64,000 nucleotides of DNA, from positions 7,326,812 through 7,390,811 of the forward strand of contig CM019714.1 of the NCBI GenBank assembly GCA_009760885.1. The letters are read 5' to 3'. The stretch comes from Achatina immaculata (Eukaryota; Mollusca; Gastropoda; Stylommatophora; Achatinidae). Both the position numbers and the translations under genes were made by a program. Of this stretch, positions 45,306-57,944 are shown piece after piece (positions within the stretch are counted from its first letter, which is position 1; each line of letters starts with the position of its first letter). The notes below the pieces were generated by a model. It was not told the origin of the DNA. It did not search any database and saw only the letters and a list, made by a program, of their open reading frames with translations.

Positions 45306-46984
45306 TGTTCCACGGTGTTGATTCTGGAAAACTGACACTGTTCCACAATACACGAGTAAAGAAAACATCTGGCGAACTGATTCTGACACTGTTCTATGCA
45401 CAATATACTGTTCCCAAATTGAATGTTCTATGGCGAGACTGTCAGATAATAACTTGGACATACTGCAACTGGAAGTTAGATAAAACAGGATACAAAGTTT
45501 ATAATGACGATACCTCACCTTGTCTCCGTTGGCGGCGACGAACAGGTAAACAAGCTTCTCTGGATCCGGACAGCACACAGGCTCAGAGCCAGTCTCATAA
45601 GACCTGTCTGCAGGTACAGATAAACTGGAACCAGGACTGCACCGGACCAAGGCTAGAGGTGCAACATCTGACTGATGTCTACTTCGATGACTGGACCAAC
45701 TTACCATACAACGCCGCTGACCGTACATCCCAAACTAAACTACTATCCTAAGCCTTATTTCGCCAACTCAGCGAGTTGGGAACCCAGCCGATCACTGCCA
45801 ACCGAATATCGAACGCTAACTAGCTAACCGACGAGAAAACTTGACTGTTTAACTAAATCCTAACAACTCTTATACTAACTGCAGACAGCTGAAGAACCCA
45901 TTCTAAACTAGGCCTACTCTATATCAAATAAACTTCATACCTATGCTAAACATCTAGTAACTGATACACCACTGTCACATAAACATATAGTAGCTAACAT
46001 AGATGGAAGGTACAAAGCTACCACAAAAGTAACAATGAGGTGCAGTTAAAGAATTCTAGGATTGCAAAGAACAGCAGCCAAAAACAACAGCACTGGTCTA
46101 GCCAGACCTTGCGAAAATGCATGCAACAAATGTGGCTGTAATGAAGAGGGTTAAAGGCGAGCAACAGCTAACTAGCCGCCAGCGTATGAATGAAAACGAT
46201 AGTAATATAAAACAGTTAAAGAAGTATGCCGTGACAGTAAGGCACGATGTAGAAGTATGCCGTAAAGGAAAAGTCCCCAGCTAACAACGTATGCTGTGAA
46301 AGATAACGTCTGTCTCGGCAACGATGAAAATTGTGCAGACCGTGAAAGCAAGGGCAAGTCACAGCCCCAAGTATACTGCTTGACCAGTGGCCTACACAGC
46401 AACACTAAGCTGTAACTGCTAAAGATGTACTTCGCACTGAGTGAACCGCTTACCCAGATAGCAACTGGTTTAAATTGTTTTCTCCATCCCAACTGATTTA
46501 ATCTCAAAAAATGTAATAGGTAAATAAGAACAGACATATTCCAAGTTTGAGAACCACTGGACACTCAGTTTGGTAACATCAAAAACACGTGTTTATTATG
46601 AAGAGAATGGGTTGTGATAAGTGATGATGTAGCAAAATGTTGAGTATACAGATGAACAAGCTGATCCTATCCCTGACGAGAAATAGTTCGCCATGAAGGC
46701 AGGGAATAGGCAGCATTCACTCTCAGATAGGATAGCAGACATACAACATGAGGTAATATAGAGCCAACTTACAGTCTCAATGGAAGTTTCCATGGATCCA
46801 CAAGAAAACGTCACATTACAAAATATCGGACGTTACAAGTCCTACTAAATCTCAACGAGAGCTATTTCATATTCTTAAGTTGACATCTCTACTTCAGACA
46901 ACTATGCAATACCGAAAACGCTACCCGAAACAATGAGAAAAACTAGCTCAAAGTTTACATCTTTCTAATGCTATCACAGCATCA
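45306..46984. other. Unassigned interior of the second LTR element
   Basis: ORFs on both strands (for example 148 codons + at 45305-45751, 156 codons - at 45258-45728 and 130 codons - at 46172-46564) have no motifs I recognise. They may be degraded gag or pol. Confidence 0.4.
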
Positions 46985-47600
46985 GAAAATAACTCATAAA
47001 CTCATCATAATCATCCTCGATGATCAAGTATTAATTTTGTCCGCACAATCTAACACTTGAACTTTAAATACAAGCCTCACTAACGAAAATCGTCCCCATA
47101 AATCATTCTAATAATAATAATAATAATCACTCTAATAATCTAATTCTAATAATCATTCTAATAATACCCCCTACGTAAAAGTCCAGAGTTTAAATATCAT
47201 CTATCATTTCTACATTCTTTGTTACTGAACATGCCTTCACGAGAAAGTCTAAACTTCATGAAATCGCCTGTTTACAGACCTTGGACTAATCTCTCACAAA
47301 CAACCTAACTTTAGCTAGTACAAATATGTCAAGGTAAGGTTCATCCAGTATGGTCATAAATCTCAGGATTTTAAAGTTTCCAAAAATGACTTTCAATGAA
47401 AAACTAACTGGACATTCCAAATTTAACTTTCATAAAACATGTCAGGATAAAGTTCATGATTTCCCGTGATTTTTTCAAGGTCCCCACCTGACCATGTCCT
47501 GACCCTCTACGTCATAATTTAAGTAAGTGTTTTAATCATTTGGTAAGAATACTAAAATTATCATGAGTTATATCCCTTAGATTGACTTCTATCACAGAAC
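46985..47600. repeat. Long direct repeat, candidate LTR (right)
   Basis: Partner of 41808-42350, in the same orientation. It contains extra sequence (for example aactggacattccaaattta near 47407) absent from the left copy. Confidence 0.7.
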
Positions 47601-47619
47601 GAACATACGTTATTTTAAA

Positions 47620-48430
47620 AGGGTTAAGAATTGGGCACGCAGGCACGTTAAACACTCTGCCGTTCATCTTACAACTTTCACTCAGTCACAGTCATTCAGC
47701 GTTTATTAATGAGCGTTTATAATCATGAAAACACAATTAAATTATTACACAAATAAATAATAAACGTATCTCTTGTCCATACACTCCACACTGATTTATG
47801 CAATAACATTCTTACATTTATTCAAAAGTAACATTTATAGAAAAGCTGCTAAAAATTACAACAATCAACCATATTTTAAACTACTTTAGACTATGCTTAG
47901 ATAGGCATATTGTCCATATCAAACAGATGTTGACAAAGTTTGAAGTTATACGAACGGATATTAATTGTAAGTTGTACATAAGTTTGTAGGGAATTCCAAA
48001 AGGTTGGCAGCTGAGTAAGAGAAGCTTTTTTACATAATATGTCAAGCCTTGGTTTTGTGAGAATAAAACTGCTTAGGAGTTGACCGTGTTTCGAGTTGGA
48101 CTTGAACAACGACCACAGATAGGGTTGAGCATTGTGCGACATAATTTTATGAATTAACTATTGAATTTTATGAATTAACTTGGCATTGTTGAAAAGAAAT
48201 CTCTTCTTGAGCGGTAGCATATCAAGATATTTGTCCTTATTTGTAATATGTGCTGCATGTTTGTCATCCATAATCCTTGCTGTTCGTTTTTTAAGTGAGT
48301 AAAGTCTTTTTATGTTTGACATGGAACAACCATCCCAGATTGTGGAACAGTAGTCCAAGTGTGTTTGTACCTGTGATATGTAGTATATTCGTCTGGTTTC
48401 TATGTCAAGATAGACGATGATAGACCAGGT
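47620..48430 (-). mobile_element. LINE family 3 (antisense), 3' end
   Basis: The minus-strand frame at 48158-48529 has TRRIYYISQVQTHLDYCSTI then WDGCSMSNIKRLYSLKKR. The one at 47897-48142 has SHNAQPYLWSLFKSNSKHGQ and PTFWNSLQTY. The 3' block around 47622-47672 (agaattgggcacgcaggcac) matches the other family 3 copies. Truncated where LINE family 1 begins at about 48430. Confidence 0.82.
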
Positions 48431-51003
48431 ACGAAAAAATGATATTGTATTAATAATGAGGAATTTTAATGCAAAGATTCGTGCAGAAACAGCAGAAGAC
48501 GAAGGATGTATTTTGGGGATATTCAGCATAGGACATAGAAATGAGGCAGGTGGAATCTAATATCGTTTTGAATGGAACATGAGCTAATGATAGCTAACAA
48601 ACTTTTGAAACAACATCCTGGAAGTCTTTACACATGGACATCACCTGATAGGAAAACCAAGAATCAAATAGATTACATTTTATTGCAAAGAAGGTGGAGA
48701 TCAAGTATAACATCGGCAAAAGCTTTACCAGGTGCTGAGTATGACACGAACCATGTGTTATTAATAGGAGACATGAAGATAAAGATAAAAAAGACAGTAG
48801 GGAGATTAAGACCACTCCACTTTGATCTTACAAAACTACCAGAACACTACGGTATAGAAATGAAGAACTGATGGTTGTAAAGTAGGAGGTGACACTAGAT
48901 GCATTGGCTGCATAGGCCAAAAATGTCATAATAACAACAGGTAAAGAGAAAACCGTATTGGAAAGGTACATTATGGGAAAAATAAAGAGAGGAAGACCAA
49001 GGCGAAGATGGCTGCAAGACATCGTTGATGATCTGCAAATGGATGGATCAGCAGCAGGCCATCTTGCTCACAACAGAGAGGCCTACAGGAGTGCTGTTAG
49101 GGAGCAAAATTCCGCAAGGGACATGCAAATGAATGAATGAATGAAAGAAAGACATGGTTCCAGTAAAGAAAACACAAAAGAATGAATGGATTATAGCAGG
49201 CACACTAGAACTAATAAAACAACATAAAGAAATGAAGACACAATGGAAAGTGATAATCAACAACAAAAAGGCTTATAAATCTTTAACAAAAGAAGTACGG
49301 AGAAACATAAGAAAAGACAAAAAACAATACATACAAGATTATTGTGAAATAATAGAGGGATATCAGAAGTGTGGAAGAGATAGTGAAACGTTTAAAGAAA
49401 TTAAGACATTGACGAAAAATGTCACACCAAAGCTAAATGTAATTTGTGATGAGATGGGGAATACCTTGACAGACACAGAGGACATTCTAGAAAGATGGAA
49501 GGAATATTGCAGAGCAATGTATGAACAAACCGACTATGAAAGCAGAAATCGACAGTGTCAGCTATTATTGGAGGAGAAAGAACTCGAACGAAGAATTGAA
49601 GAAGTTGTATGAGCAATAAAGATCCGAAAATTGGCTGATAACCAGGATGTGATGAGATAACAGCTGAACTTATTAAAGAAGAAGGAAGGGAATATGCAAC
49701 AATCTATCATGCACTATGTAAAAAGATTAGGCATTCAGGTATCTGGCCAAAAGAATGGATCAGATATTCATATCACGGTCAAATTATGCACAAACAACAG
49801 AACAGTACGATTAGTCATGCCAGTAAAATTCTTTTTAAAATCGTAATGGTTAGACTTCGTATGGAAATAGAAGAATAAGTCAATAAGGTCCAAACTAGTT
49901 TCAGGCATGGAAGAGGATCAAGAGATCATTTATTCTATATGATTAATAATATAGAAATGCAGAGAATTTAATGTGAATATATATTTATCCTTTATAGACT
50001 ATTTAAAAGCATTTGATTGTGTACAAACCACGAAACTGTGGAAAATAATGGGAAAAAATGGGAGTATCAACACATTTGATACATTTAACATCACTGCTTT
50101 ATTTAGACCAACAGGAAACAGTAAGAATAAATGGTCAAAGAACAACTTGGTTTCACATAAAACATGGGGTCCGTCAGGGGTGCATATTGTCGCCTTAATT
50201 ATTTAACTTGTATACTGAAATTACAATGAGAAATGTTAGAGAAGATGTAGACAATATTACGATGCAATAACAATTGGAGGTTATAAAATGCCAGAGATTA
50301 TATATGCTTATGACACATTATTACTGTCCACAGCACCAAAAAAAAAAAAGAAAGGAAAAACTAATTATGTCAGTCCGTAAGAATAATGAAGTGAAAAACT
50401 TTTATATTAATACGAATAAAACTAAATCGATCACAACCGACAAAACAGATAAGGCAGCTGATATATGTATCAATAAGTAACAATTGGAAGAAGTATAGGG
50501 TGTTGAATATCTCACAATGAGGGAAATTAAAAGGAGGATAACTCTCGCTGGTCAAGAAGTAAAACAAATAAAGAATCTGTGGAGAGGAACAGACAGAACT
50601 ACAAAAATGTTTAAAGGCATGCATTTTTCCCATCGTAACATATGCCTGTGAGACCTGGACACTTAACAAAACAACTGAGAAACACATAAACGCTTTTGAA
50701 TGTAAATCTACAGAAGAGTTCTTCAGATATCATGAACACAAACAAGAAGAAATATATCCATACTATAAGAACTTAATATTGAAGAAGGATGGCTAGTAAA
50801 CAGGAGAAAAGAGAGAAAACTTAAATATTCTGTACACATTAAACGTCATGATAATCCAGAGAAGACTGTCTTGGACAGGTACATAATGGAAAAAGAAAGA
50901 GGAAGACCAAGGCGAAGATGGCTGCAAAACATCTTGGATAATCTGCAAATGGATGCATCAGCAACATGCCATCTTGCAAGCTCTTACTGACTGACTGACT
51001 GAA
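48431..51003 (+). mobile_element. LINE family 1, longest copy (endonuclease end to 3' tail)
   Basis: From left: endonuclease C-terminus (RNFNAKIRAETAEDEGCILG, then PDRKTKNQIDYILLQRRW and TNHVLLIGDMK) and a nested 3'-end copy at about 48951-49145. Next the linker and fingers with LKEVRR-like and GNTLTDTEDILERWKEYC (ORF 49154-49612), and degraded RT with FIDYLKAFDCVQ (about 49985) and GVRQGCILSP-like codons at about 50165-50195. The C-terminal end (50570-51003) finishes in tgactgactgactgaatgg. Many stops. It defines the family as RTE-like with an apurinic-type endonuclease. Confidence 0.85.
48951..49145 (+). mobile_element. Nested LINE family 1 3'-end copy
   Basis: ERYIMGKIKRGRPRRRWLQ then AAGHLAHNREAYRSAVRE, followed by an (AATG)n tail. 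It sits between the endonuclease and reverse transcriptase parts of the longer copy of the same family. A clean target duplication was not seen. Confidence 0.75.
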
Positions 51004-51078
51004 TGGTAGTAGTACTAATATTAGCATGGGTATCCATAGTATTAATTTGCAACATGTTAATTTACAACAGTGGACATT

Positions 51079-51280
51079 ATAATAGTAGTAGTAGTAGTAG
51101 TAAATGTAAACGTAAATAGTATAGCATCCACGAATATTGCAATAATAACACTAAAAGTAATATTAGCCGTGGCAGTGGTAGCGAAGGTCAGAGTAATAAT
51201 AGTAGTAGCAGTTTTTGTAGTAGTTATAATAGTAAATGTTGCTATTTTAGCAGAAGTATTACAAGCAGTAGAAGACTGTA
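51079..51280. repeat. TAG/TAA-type trinucleotide array, left of EGF exon 2
   Basis: gtagtagtag runs and related triplets. Homologous to 54.29-54.6 and 62.46-62.76 kb (shared blocks gcaataa, ttagccgtggcagtggtagc, acaagcagtagaagac). Confidence 0.88.
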
Positions 51281-51820
51281 GTGGAGGGATGTATTAATAG
51301 TGGTAATAGAGTAGAAGGAAGTAATGTGTAAGAAAGAGGGCGTAATACTTTTAGGAAACATTAAATGAATGGAAATGACATCAGAAGTATACATGCGAAT
51401 AGACAACACTTTTATCTGTACTTTTACATTTCTTATATTCTCTCTTCTGTTTTCCAGTAAGAATACACATTTACCATGTCTTCTTAACCTCCTATGGAAA
51501 CAATTTTACTTAGTTTACTTTATGTCTGAAAGTCTTAGTTACACTGAAAAATTTCCGATACAAATATTTACGTCCTATAAATAAATCAAAAGCGTTGTAT
51601 ATCTTTCGAAACTCTCCAATTCACAGAGTTTAGTTTGAAGAATATTATCGTTGTTCATTAGGTTAAAATAATTATCGTTGCTCATTAGGTAACCAAAGAA
51701 TATTGTGTAGCATTTTCAGTATTTGTTTTCACATATTACTCTGATGGTCATGTATATTATAACTTTGAAGTTTAGCTAAAGTCCATCTTTGTCTACATTT
51801 TAAACGATAAAATACATCAC

Positions 51821-51952
51821 CTTCACATTCGCTTCCCAAACGACCGTGTGTGCATTCTTTGCAGGTACCATTGTCTATATGACATCTGTTGTCGGTGCAA
51901 AAAGTCGGGCAGTCCTTTGAACAAGTCGAGCCGTACTTGCCAACAGGACACT
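51821..51952 (-). CDS. EGF-like exon 2, MEGF-like gene
   Basis: Minus-strand exon of 132 nt with acceptor tttgttgtag and donor gtgatg, phase 1 at both ends. One module: CPVGKYGSTC, KDCPTFC, DNRCHIDNGTC, KECTHGRLGSECEG. All eight cysteines are present and it looks intact. It is closest to the exon at 60.3 kb. Modules of this type form long tandem series in extracellular parts of MEGF/SREC-like receptors. The flanks of the exon, including the splice sites, are conserved among copies. The rest of the gene lies outside the window or in exons I cannot recognise. Confidence 0.88.
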
Positions 51953-52039
51953 CTACAACAAATATTAATAGTAAGTTAATCACACCTACCATTTCAAATT
52001 TTACGTGCAAATCTGTAACAATTATTTAAGAAGAATTAT

Positions 52040-52045
52040 TAGTGT

Positions 52046-52089
<44 letters not shown>

Positions 52090-52094
52090 CTCGT

Positions 52095-52126
<32 letters not shown>

Positions 52127-52143
52127 TAGTAGTAGAGTAGTAA

Positions 52144-52176
<33 letters not shown>

Positions 52177-52215
52177 AGTAGTAATAGTAGTAGTAGTAGT
52201 ATCAGCAGCAGTACT
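52040..52215. repeat. TAG/CAG trinucleotide array, right of EGF exon 2
   Basis: gtagtag tracts with cagcag interruptions over about 175 bp, starting about 85 bp from the exon. Confidence 0.92.
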
Positions 52216-52499
52216 AAAAGTAGTAGGAATACAACTCGTAAAAGTAGCAGTATTTATTTCAGCTGTCATAGTTAAGAACGAAAAAAAAAGCTAATGCAAA
52301 GTAAATTAATAGTAGTAGATGTAGTAACAGCAAGTTGTAGTAACAGTGGAGTTGGCACACCGGGATTCCGACTATTATGTCAATATAATCAACTTTAGGT
52401 ATACTTGCAGAAGCAATTAATTTTCTCATCTTGTAATTCATAGCAGCAGCCACGCTATTTTCAACTTGTAGAAAGTCTTAGTAAGAAGACCAGCAATTG

Positions 52500-52795
52500 T
52501 ATCACACAAACTAGCACACATGAGAAGTATATGCCAACGTACAAACAAGAAAATAAAGATATCTTTAAAAATAGCTCTCATATTCATACTGACAATTTGT
52601 GGATACGATACATGGACACTAAGTAAAACACTATGAAAAAGAATAGCAGCATTTGGTATGAAATGTATGGCACTTAGAAAATCATCAAAAGAAAGAAAAT
52701 CAAATAAATAGGTATTGATGAGATTAGGTGTCGCAGAAAACTGGCTTATAAACAATGTCAAAATACGAAAACTGACATATTTGGAATACATATAG
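52500..52795 (+). pseudogene. LINE fragment in the EGF unit, first copy
   Basis: A + strand frame gives TWTLSKTL then KRIAAFGMKCMALRKSSKER and VLMRLGVAENWLINNVKIRK, the end of an RTE-like reverse transcriptase. The paralogous copy at 60.72-60.96 kb lacks the last roughly 80 bp. It was present before the unit was duplicated. Confidence 0.75.
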
Positions 52796-54129
52796 ATTCA
52801 CAGTAGTCTTGAGAGATACATCAAGAGATACAGTTGTTTTTAGAGATACATCAAGAAACACAGTAGTTCTGAGAGGTTGATACTAGAAGACATAGTGTCA
52901 GGCTTAAGAGAAAAATGATGACCTCGCTGCTGGTGAACTCAGGACATCAGGGAAAGTCCGAATGTGTCATTGCAAGTCGCTGGTCAAATTGCGGAAAATA
53001 GCATTGCATTCAGGGAAACAGAGAGATGGACAAGGTCATGAAAAGGAAAACGTCACATGAAAAGCAGATATTTTTAGTAAAATGTTTATTCCATTATGTA
53101 TTAGTGATTAATTGAACAATGGTTTGGAGACGTGACATTGATCTATTATATTGCTAGTTATGCGTAGTATAACTTAGAACATCGACTTTTGTTATATTGC
53201 TAGTTATTTGTACTATAACTCAGAGACGACCTGATTTGGCGTTATTATGAGATTGAGTGGAGGAGTAGGGCTGCTGCATGTGAGAGAATTTACTTGGAGA
53301 ATATGACTACGAGACTGATCGAGTGTTCTTTCTTGGGCTCGTTACCTGCACCAAGTGTGTTGTGTGACAGGAGCCTCAATCTCACACCGCTTTACTCACA
53401 TCAGGAATAAAGGAAAAAAAAGCAGAAAGTCTTGTCAGGGATCGCCAGTTTATGTATTATACGATTTAGGTTAACCAGATTGTGAGTTAATTCCTGGATG
53501 CTACCAAGAAGGAATCATCACAGCATATCATGGGAAACGTTAAATGAAGATACACGATGACAAAAGCGGGAACAAGACCAAAGTCAAAGAAAAAAGAAAG
53601 ACAAAAAAACATCGTTTTATTAGAAACAGAAAAATCACTAAATGCTTTAAATATGTCTTATCAAACAAAAACCTATTTTCATTTCATAAACATAAATACA
53701 TCCACTCTAAATTATACCCATACAAATATCATAATTCATTCTTATGTTGTTCACAGACACTCTGTCCACTATCATTAGCTGACACACAGCTTCAGCAAAT
53801 ATTTGAAGCTCTTTTTTGTTTTTATATTTGTATATATTTTATTTCAGTTTTATAATAACAAAAACTCAGACATATTAGACCTGCAAAGACGATGTAAAAA
53901 TGGGCAGATTTTTCTGAAGAACTTTTAGAGACTTTGAATACATTCTCTTACTTTTGCTGCTTTGGTATGACATCTCATAATACAGAATATCAGCGAAAAT
54001 GCAAACTGTACGTCAGATCAGTAAACAAGTATTGAAGACGCGTTATATATTATAAATTTGACACAAATGTATGTTTAGACAAAGGGAAAATAATATTAGA
54101 ATCTGTAAGGTTAGAGGACGTCGTATTAG
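52796..54129. other. Duplicated intron spacer
   Basis: Homologous to 60.97-62.34 kb. Starts with a small tandem repeat of about 30 bp (agagatacatcaagagacac plus agttgttttt). No gene seen; the ORFs at 53.54-53.86 kb are not supported. Confidence 0.7.
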
Positions 54130-54207
54130 TAATTGGAAAGTAGTAGCGATTGTAAAAGCAGTAGTAGTAGAATTAGTAATAATAGTAGTAGTGTGGCAGC
54201 CATATTA

Positions 54208-54250
<43 letters not shown>

Positions 54251-54407
54251 ACAATATGTGAAACTATAATAGTGGGAACTATTATAGTAGACGTAAAGCA
54301 GTAAAAGTAAAAGTTGAGTTATAGTGCCAAACGAATACTGCAACAATAGTAATAAAAGTAATTTTAGCCGTGTAGTGGTAGCGAAAGTCATGGTAATAGC
54401 AGTAGTA

Positions 54408-54453
<46 letters not shown>

Positions 54454-54610
54454 AAGTGGCAGTAGTAGTAGTAGTAGCAGTAGTAGTAGTAGTAGTAATA
54501 GTAGTAGTAGTAGTAGTAGTAATAGTAGTTTTAGTAGTAGTTATAATAGTAAATGTAGTTATTACTGCAGACGTATTACAAGCAGTAAAAGGCCGTATTG
54601 GAATGATGAA
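54130..54610. repeat. TA and TAG arrays, left array of the 60.3-kb unit
   Basis: (TA)n at about 54208-54250 and TAG-type triplets at 54400-54560. Corresponds to 51.08-51.28 and 62.34-62.75 kb. Confidence 0.9.
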
Positions 54611-54994
54611 CTAATAGTGATAATAGAGTGGACGGAAGTAATATGTAAGAAAGAGTGTAATTTTTGTAGCAAACATTAAAGAAATGGAAATAACATCAGA
54701 AGTATACAGGCGACTAGGCAACATTTTTATCTCAACCTTTACATTTATTATATTCTCTCTTCTGTTTTCCAGTTAAAATACACATTTACCATGACTTCTA
54801 ACCTCCTATAGAAATAATTTTATTTAGTTTCTTTTATGTCTGAAATTCTTAGTTACACTGGTAAATTTCCGAATCAAATATTTGCGTCCTATAAAATAAT
54901 CCAAATCGTTAAGTAACTTTCGAAAGTCTCCAATTCATACAGTTTAGTTTGAAGAATTGTCGTTGCTCATTAGGTTAACAGAGTATATCGTGTG
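54611..54994. other. Left intron flank of EGF exon 1, cut by an insertion
   Basis: Matches 51.29-51.69 kb up to the tatcgtgtg block at about 54990. Its continuation (cattttcagtattt) is found at about 60145, 5.15 kb away. Confidence 0.8.
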
Positions 54995-55074
54995 AGATAG
55001 AATTATGTAAGGTAGAATGAAAACCCTTGTTTGCTTAGTCAAACGGACATATTCTTAATATATTGGAAGTCGTT

Positions 55075-55345
55075 CATTGATGCATTCATTCATTTGCATG
55101 TCCCTTGCGGAACTTTGCTTCTCTAACAGTACTCTTGTAGGCCTCTCGTTGATGCATCCATTTGCAGATCATAAATGATGTCTAACATTCATCTTCGCAT
55201 TGAACTTCCTTTCTTTTTTCCATTACGTACCCTTCCAAGACTATCTTCTCTAGATAATCATGACGTTTAATGTGTCCAAAATATTTAAGTTTCCTTTGTT
55301 TAATCCTCTTTACTAGTCAGCCTTCTTCAATATTAATTTCGTGTA
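55075..55345 (-). mobile_element. LINE family 1, 3' end (antisense)
   Basis: Reverse complement of the family 1 terminus: tail (cattcattcatttgcatgtc on the + strand) at 55083-55103, then the antisense GRP-RWLQ and HIKRHD regions. Paralogous copy at 63.23-63.53 kb. Confidence 0.82.
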
Positions 55346-55480
55346 GTATGGATATCAATCAATGTCGGTGCCTTGTGGCGTATGCAAACATTTCTCTTCA
55401 CAATTCCCTTTCTTTAGACTTGATTATGAGATCCACCAATGGCTTTCTTCCTAGCCACACTGACAGTCCATCCAGTCACT

Positions 55481-55511
<31 letters not shown>

Positions 55512-56495
55512 TCTATGTCTCTTCTTCTCTCAATTTTTCAGTTGCCTCAAAGAGTTCCAATTTTCTTCTTAGAAAATGTCCTACAAATCTCGTTGTCTGA
55601 TTCTGATTTTTGCTGTAATTTGCCTTCTAATTAAAGCCTATCTTAAGACTTCTTCTTTGGTTTTCTTACATATCCATTTTACCTTCAACATCCTTCTTAT
55701 GAACCACATTTCCATGGCCTACACTTCTTGTTGTACTCTCTTATTCATGGATCATGGTTTACATCCATAAAAAATTGGCTCAATGTAACATTTAAGTACT
55801 CAGAATTTTGTTTCCATTGATATGGAGCTTTTGCACAAGATGACTCTCATTTTCTGGATTGCTGACGTGGCCTGAGCATGTCTGCTTATTATTTCGTTGT
55901 GACACTTCCCATCAGCTGTTATAATTGTTTCTAAGTACTTGAATCTATCAACTTGTTTCAATTCTATGCCATAGATGGTAATACTACATTTAGGTTGTAT
56001 TCTTTTCTTTGAGATGACCATCATTTCAGTCTTTTTTTTATTCAGACTGAGACCTTTACTTTTATTTTCACGAACCACGACATCCAGAAGAGCCTGTAGT
56101 TCCTATTCACTTTTAGCATTCAGAACTGTGTCCTCTGCATATCTTAAGTTGTTAAAGTTGTTCCTGCCAATTGATATTCCTGGCAAGCTCTCTATATTTC
56201 TCTTTATGTTTTTGCTTTATAAGGAAAAGAGGTTAGGAAATAGAACACAATCTTGTATCACTCCCACTTTAATGTCTTGGAATGCTCCTATATTCTCAAC
56301 TTCATTGCTGCTGATTGCTGCCAGTATATGTTTTTGACAAGTTTCAGATCGTTCCTATCTATATTGATGTTTTCCCCCATTCTTATAATTTCTATGTGTC
56401 TCACTTTATCTTCGCTGTTCTTACTTACTGACATAATGAGTTTTCCAATTCCTTTTTGTGTTGTGGACAGTAATACTGTGTCATCAGCATATCTA
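55346..56495 (-). pseudogene. LINE family 2 (antisense), reverse transcriptase C-terminal half
   Basis: The minus-strand frame 55800-56078 contains LSLNKKKTEMMVISKKRI, YGIELKQVDRFKYLETI and ITADGKCHNEIISR. Downstream it continues into the region homologous to 2940-3440. At the upper end the frame reads YADDTVLLSTTQK near 56495-56457, the catalytic YADD box, exactly where an insertion (56496-57944) interrupts it. A (TC)n tract at 55485-55508 is internal. Confidence 0.83.
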
Positions 56496-57944
56496 TAATA
56501 TTGACAAGTTCTATATAATATATTTCTCTTTTAATGCCTGATAGTAGAAGTGTTCTTTGGTTCTCTCATCAATACACATAGATGATTCAAAAATATTACA
56601 ATTCACTAAATCAGAGAAAGTCCGATGAAATGTTCACTATAGAATTCATTTAATTCTGACTATTAAGGTAATAGATTTAATGTTGACAATCTCATTTGTA
56701 CTAAGATGCAATAAGACATAGTCTTCGTTAGTTTCGTCGTTGAAGCACATCAGTATCAAACTATCATATTCTACATGCAACAATTCTCAGTGTTCCACTA
56801 TTTCACAATATTCTACACTTGATACGAGTACACTTCCTATCTCAGTATTATATCAGATCTGCAACACATGGTCAATCAGTTACACGACTAAATCACTGTA
56901 CTTGAAGTTTCAAAGTAACAAATATTCATAATCACTTGAATCACTTGTAAAACATCTTCAATCTGTCCTAAAACTACTTCAAAACTGCTTTTTTCTGAGT
57001 ATCTATTGCTCTGGGTGCCCATCTGTCGTTACATACGTTTTATTTCTCCCTCGAGTCATTTCTGGTGTGTGTTCTCCTTATGCTACTCTTCTCTGAATGT
57101 CTATCCTTCTCTTGTCTTGACCGGTCTCTATTCACTGACCGTCCTTGTTCCTCCGTCTTCGGGTCCCCGTCCTCCGTCTCCTTTCCTCTATGTCTTCTTC
57201 CTTCTTGGTTCTCCTTCTTTCTTGGTTCTTCTTCTTTCTTGGCTCTTCTTCTTTTAGTTTCTCCGCTCGCCTTTTTATCTTCAAGTTCAGCTTTACGGAT
57301 TAACGAATAAGTATTTTGGCTCCACACTTCATATATTTTCTGGTTCCCATGAGCGTTATGATTGTCCGTCATTCAACTGCCCCGTGACGTATATGTCATA
57401 AGTCATTTGTGCAATAGGCTACGCCTCTAAATATTAAATTATTCAGATGACGGAGTTGGTCACTCCTTTATTTAAAAACCCTGTGCAGTCGCGTTCTAAC
57501 GCGTGTCAGTCTGTGTAAGTTTCGTCTGTATAATTGGTATTTACTTAAGTCATTATCTTGCTCTTTCATGTAAGAGGTTTTATTGTGTCCTCGCTTTTTC
57601 ATTGTGTCTGTTTCTTCTATTCGTCTTTTCTATTTTGTTTACTCGTGTCAACGTCCAGTCAGGGCTTTGTTATCACTGGATCATCCTACTTTCTGTCGTC
57701 CTTACTTTGTATGACCTATATCTCAGCGTCACTGAGTCTCGTCTTTTTATAGTCACTGTTTCCACTGTTTACTTGTCCGCCTCTTGTTCTAGTGTCATGG
57801 AAGTTTTATACCTTTCTCTTCCTTTCCTCTGTACTTTTCTCTGTCTCCATTCAGTGGTACTATTTTCTTTACATTAAATTTTTATAAGAATATTAATTAA
57901 TGATAATAATAATAATTATAATAATTACTTACACGACCCTGCTA
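56496..57944 (-). mobile_element. Unclassified 1.45-kb insertion in LINE family 2
   Basis: Lies between 56488-56495 and 57945-57952, which share catatcta, a probable 8-bp target duplication. LINE coding sequence continues on both sides of it (PEIRY... at 57.95 kb, YADD at 56.49 kb). On the minus strand it holds a highly charged frame (57040-57372, rich in K, E and R) and an upstream ctttatttaaaaaccctgtg region with cgcgttctaacgcg. No transposase, reverse transcriptase or terminal repeats seen. Confidence 0.55.

Noticed and set aside
57040..57372. Host gene for a charged K/E/R-rich protein
   Set aside because: It lies within a mobile insertion, has no splice or domain evidence, and its composition reflects a purine-rich strand.
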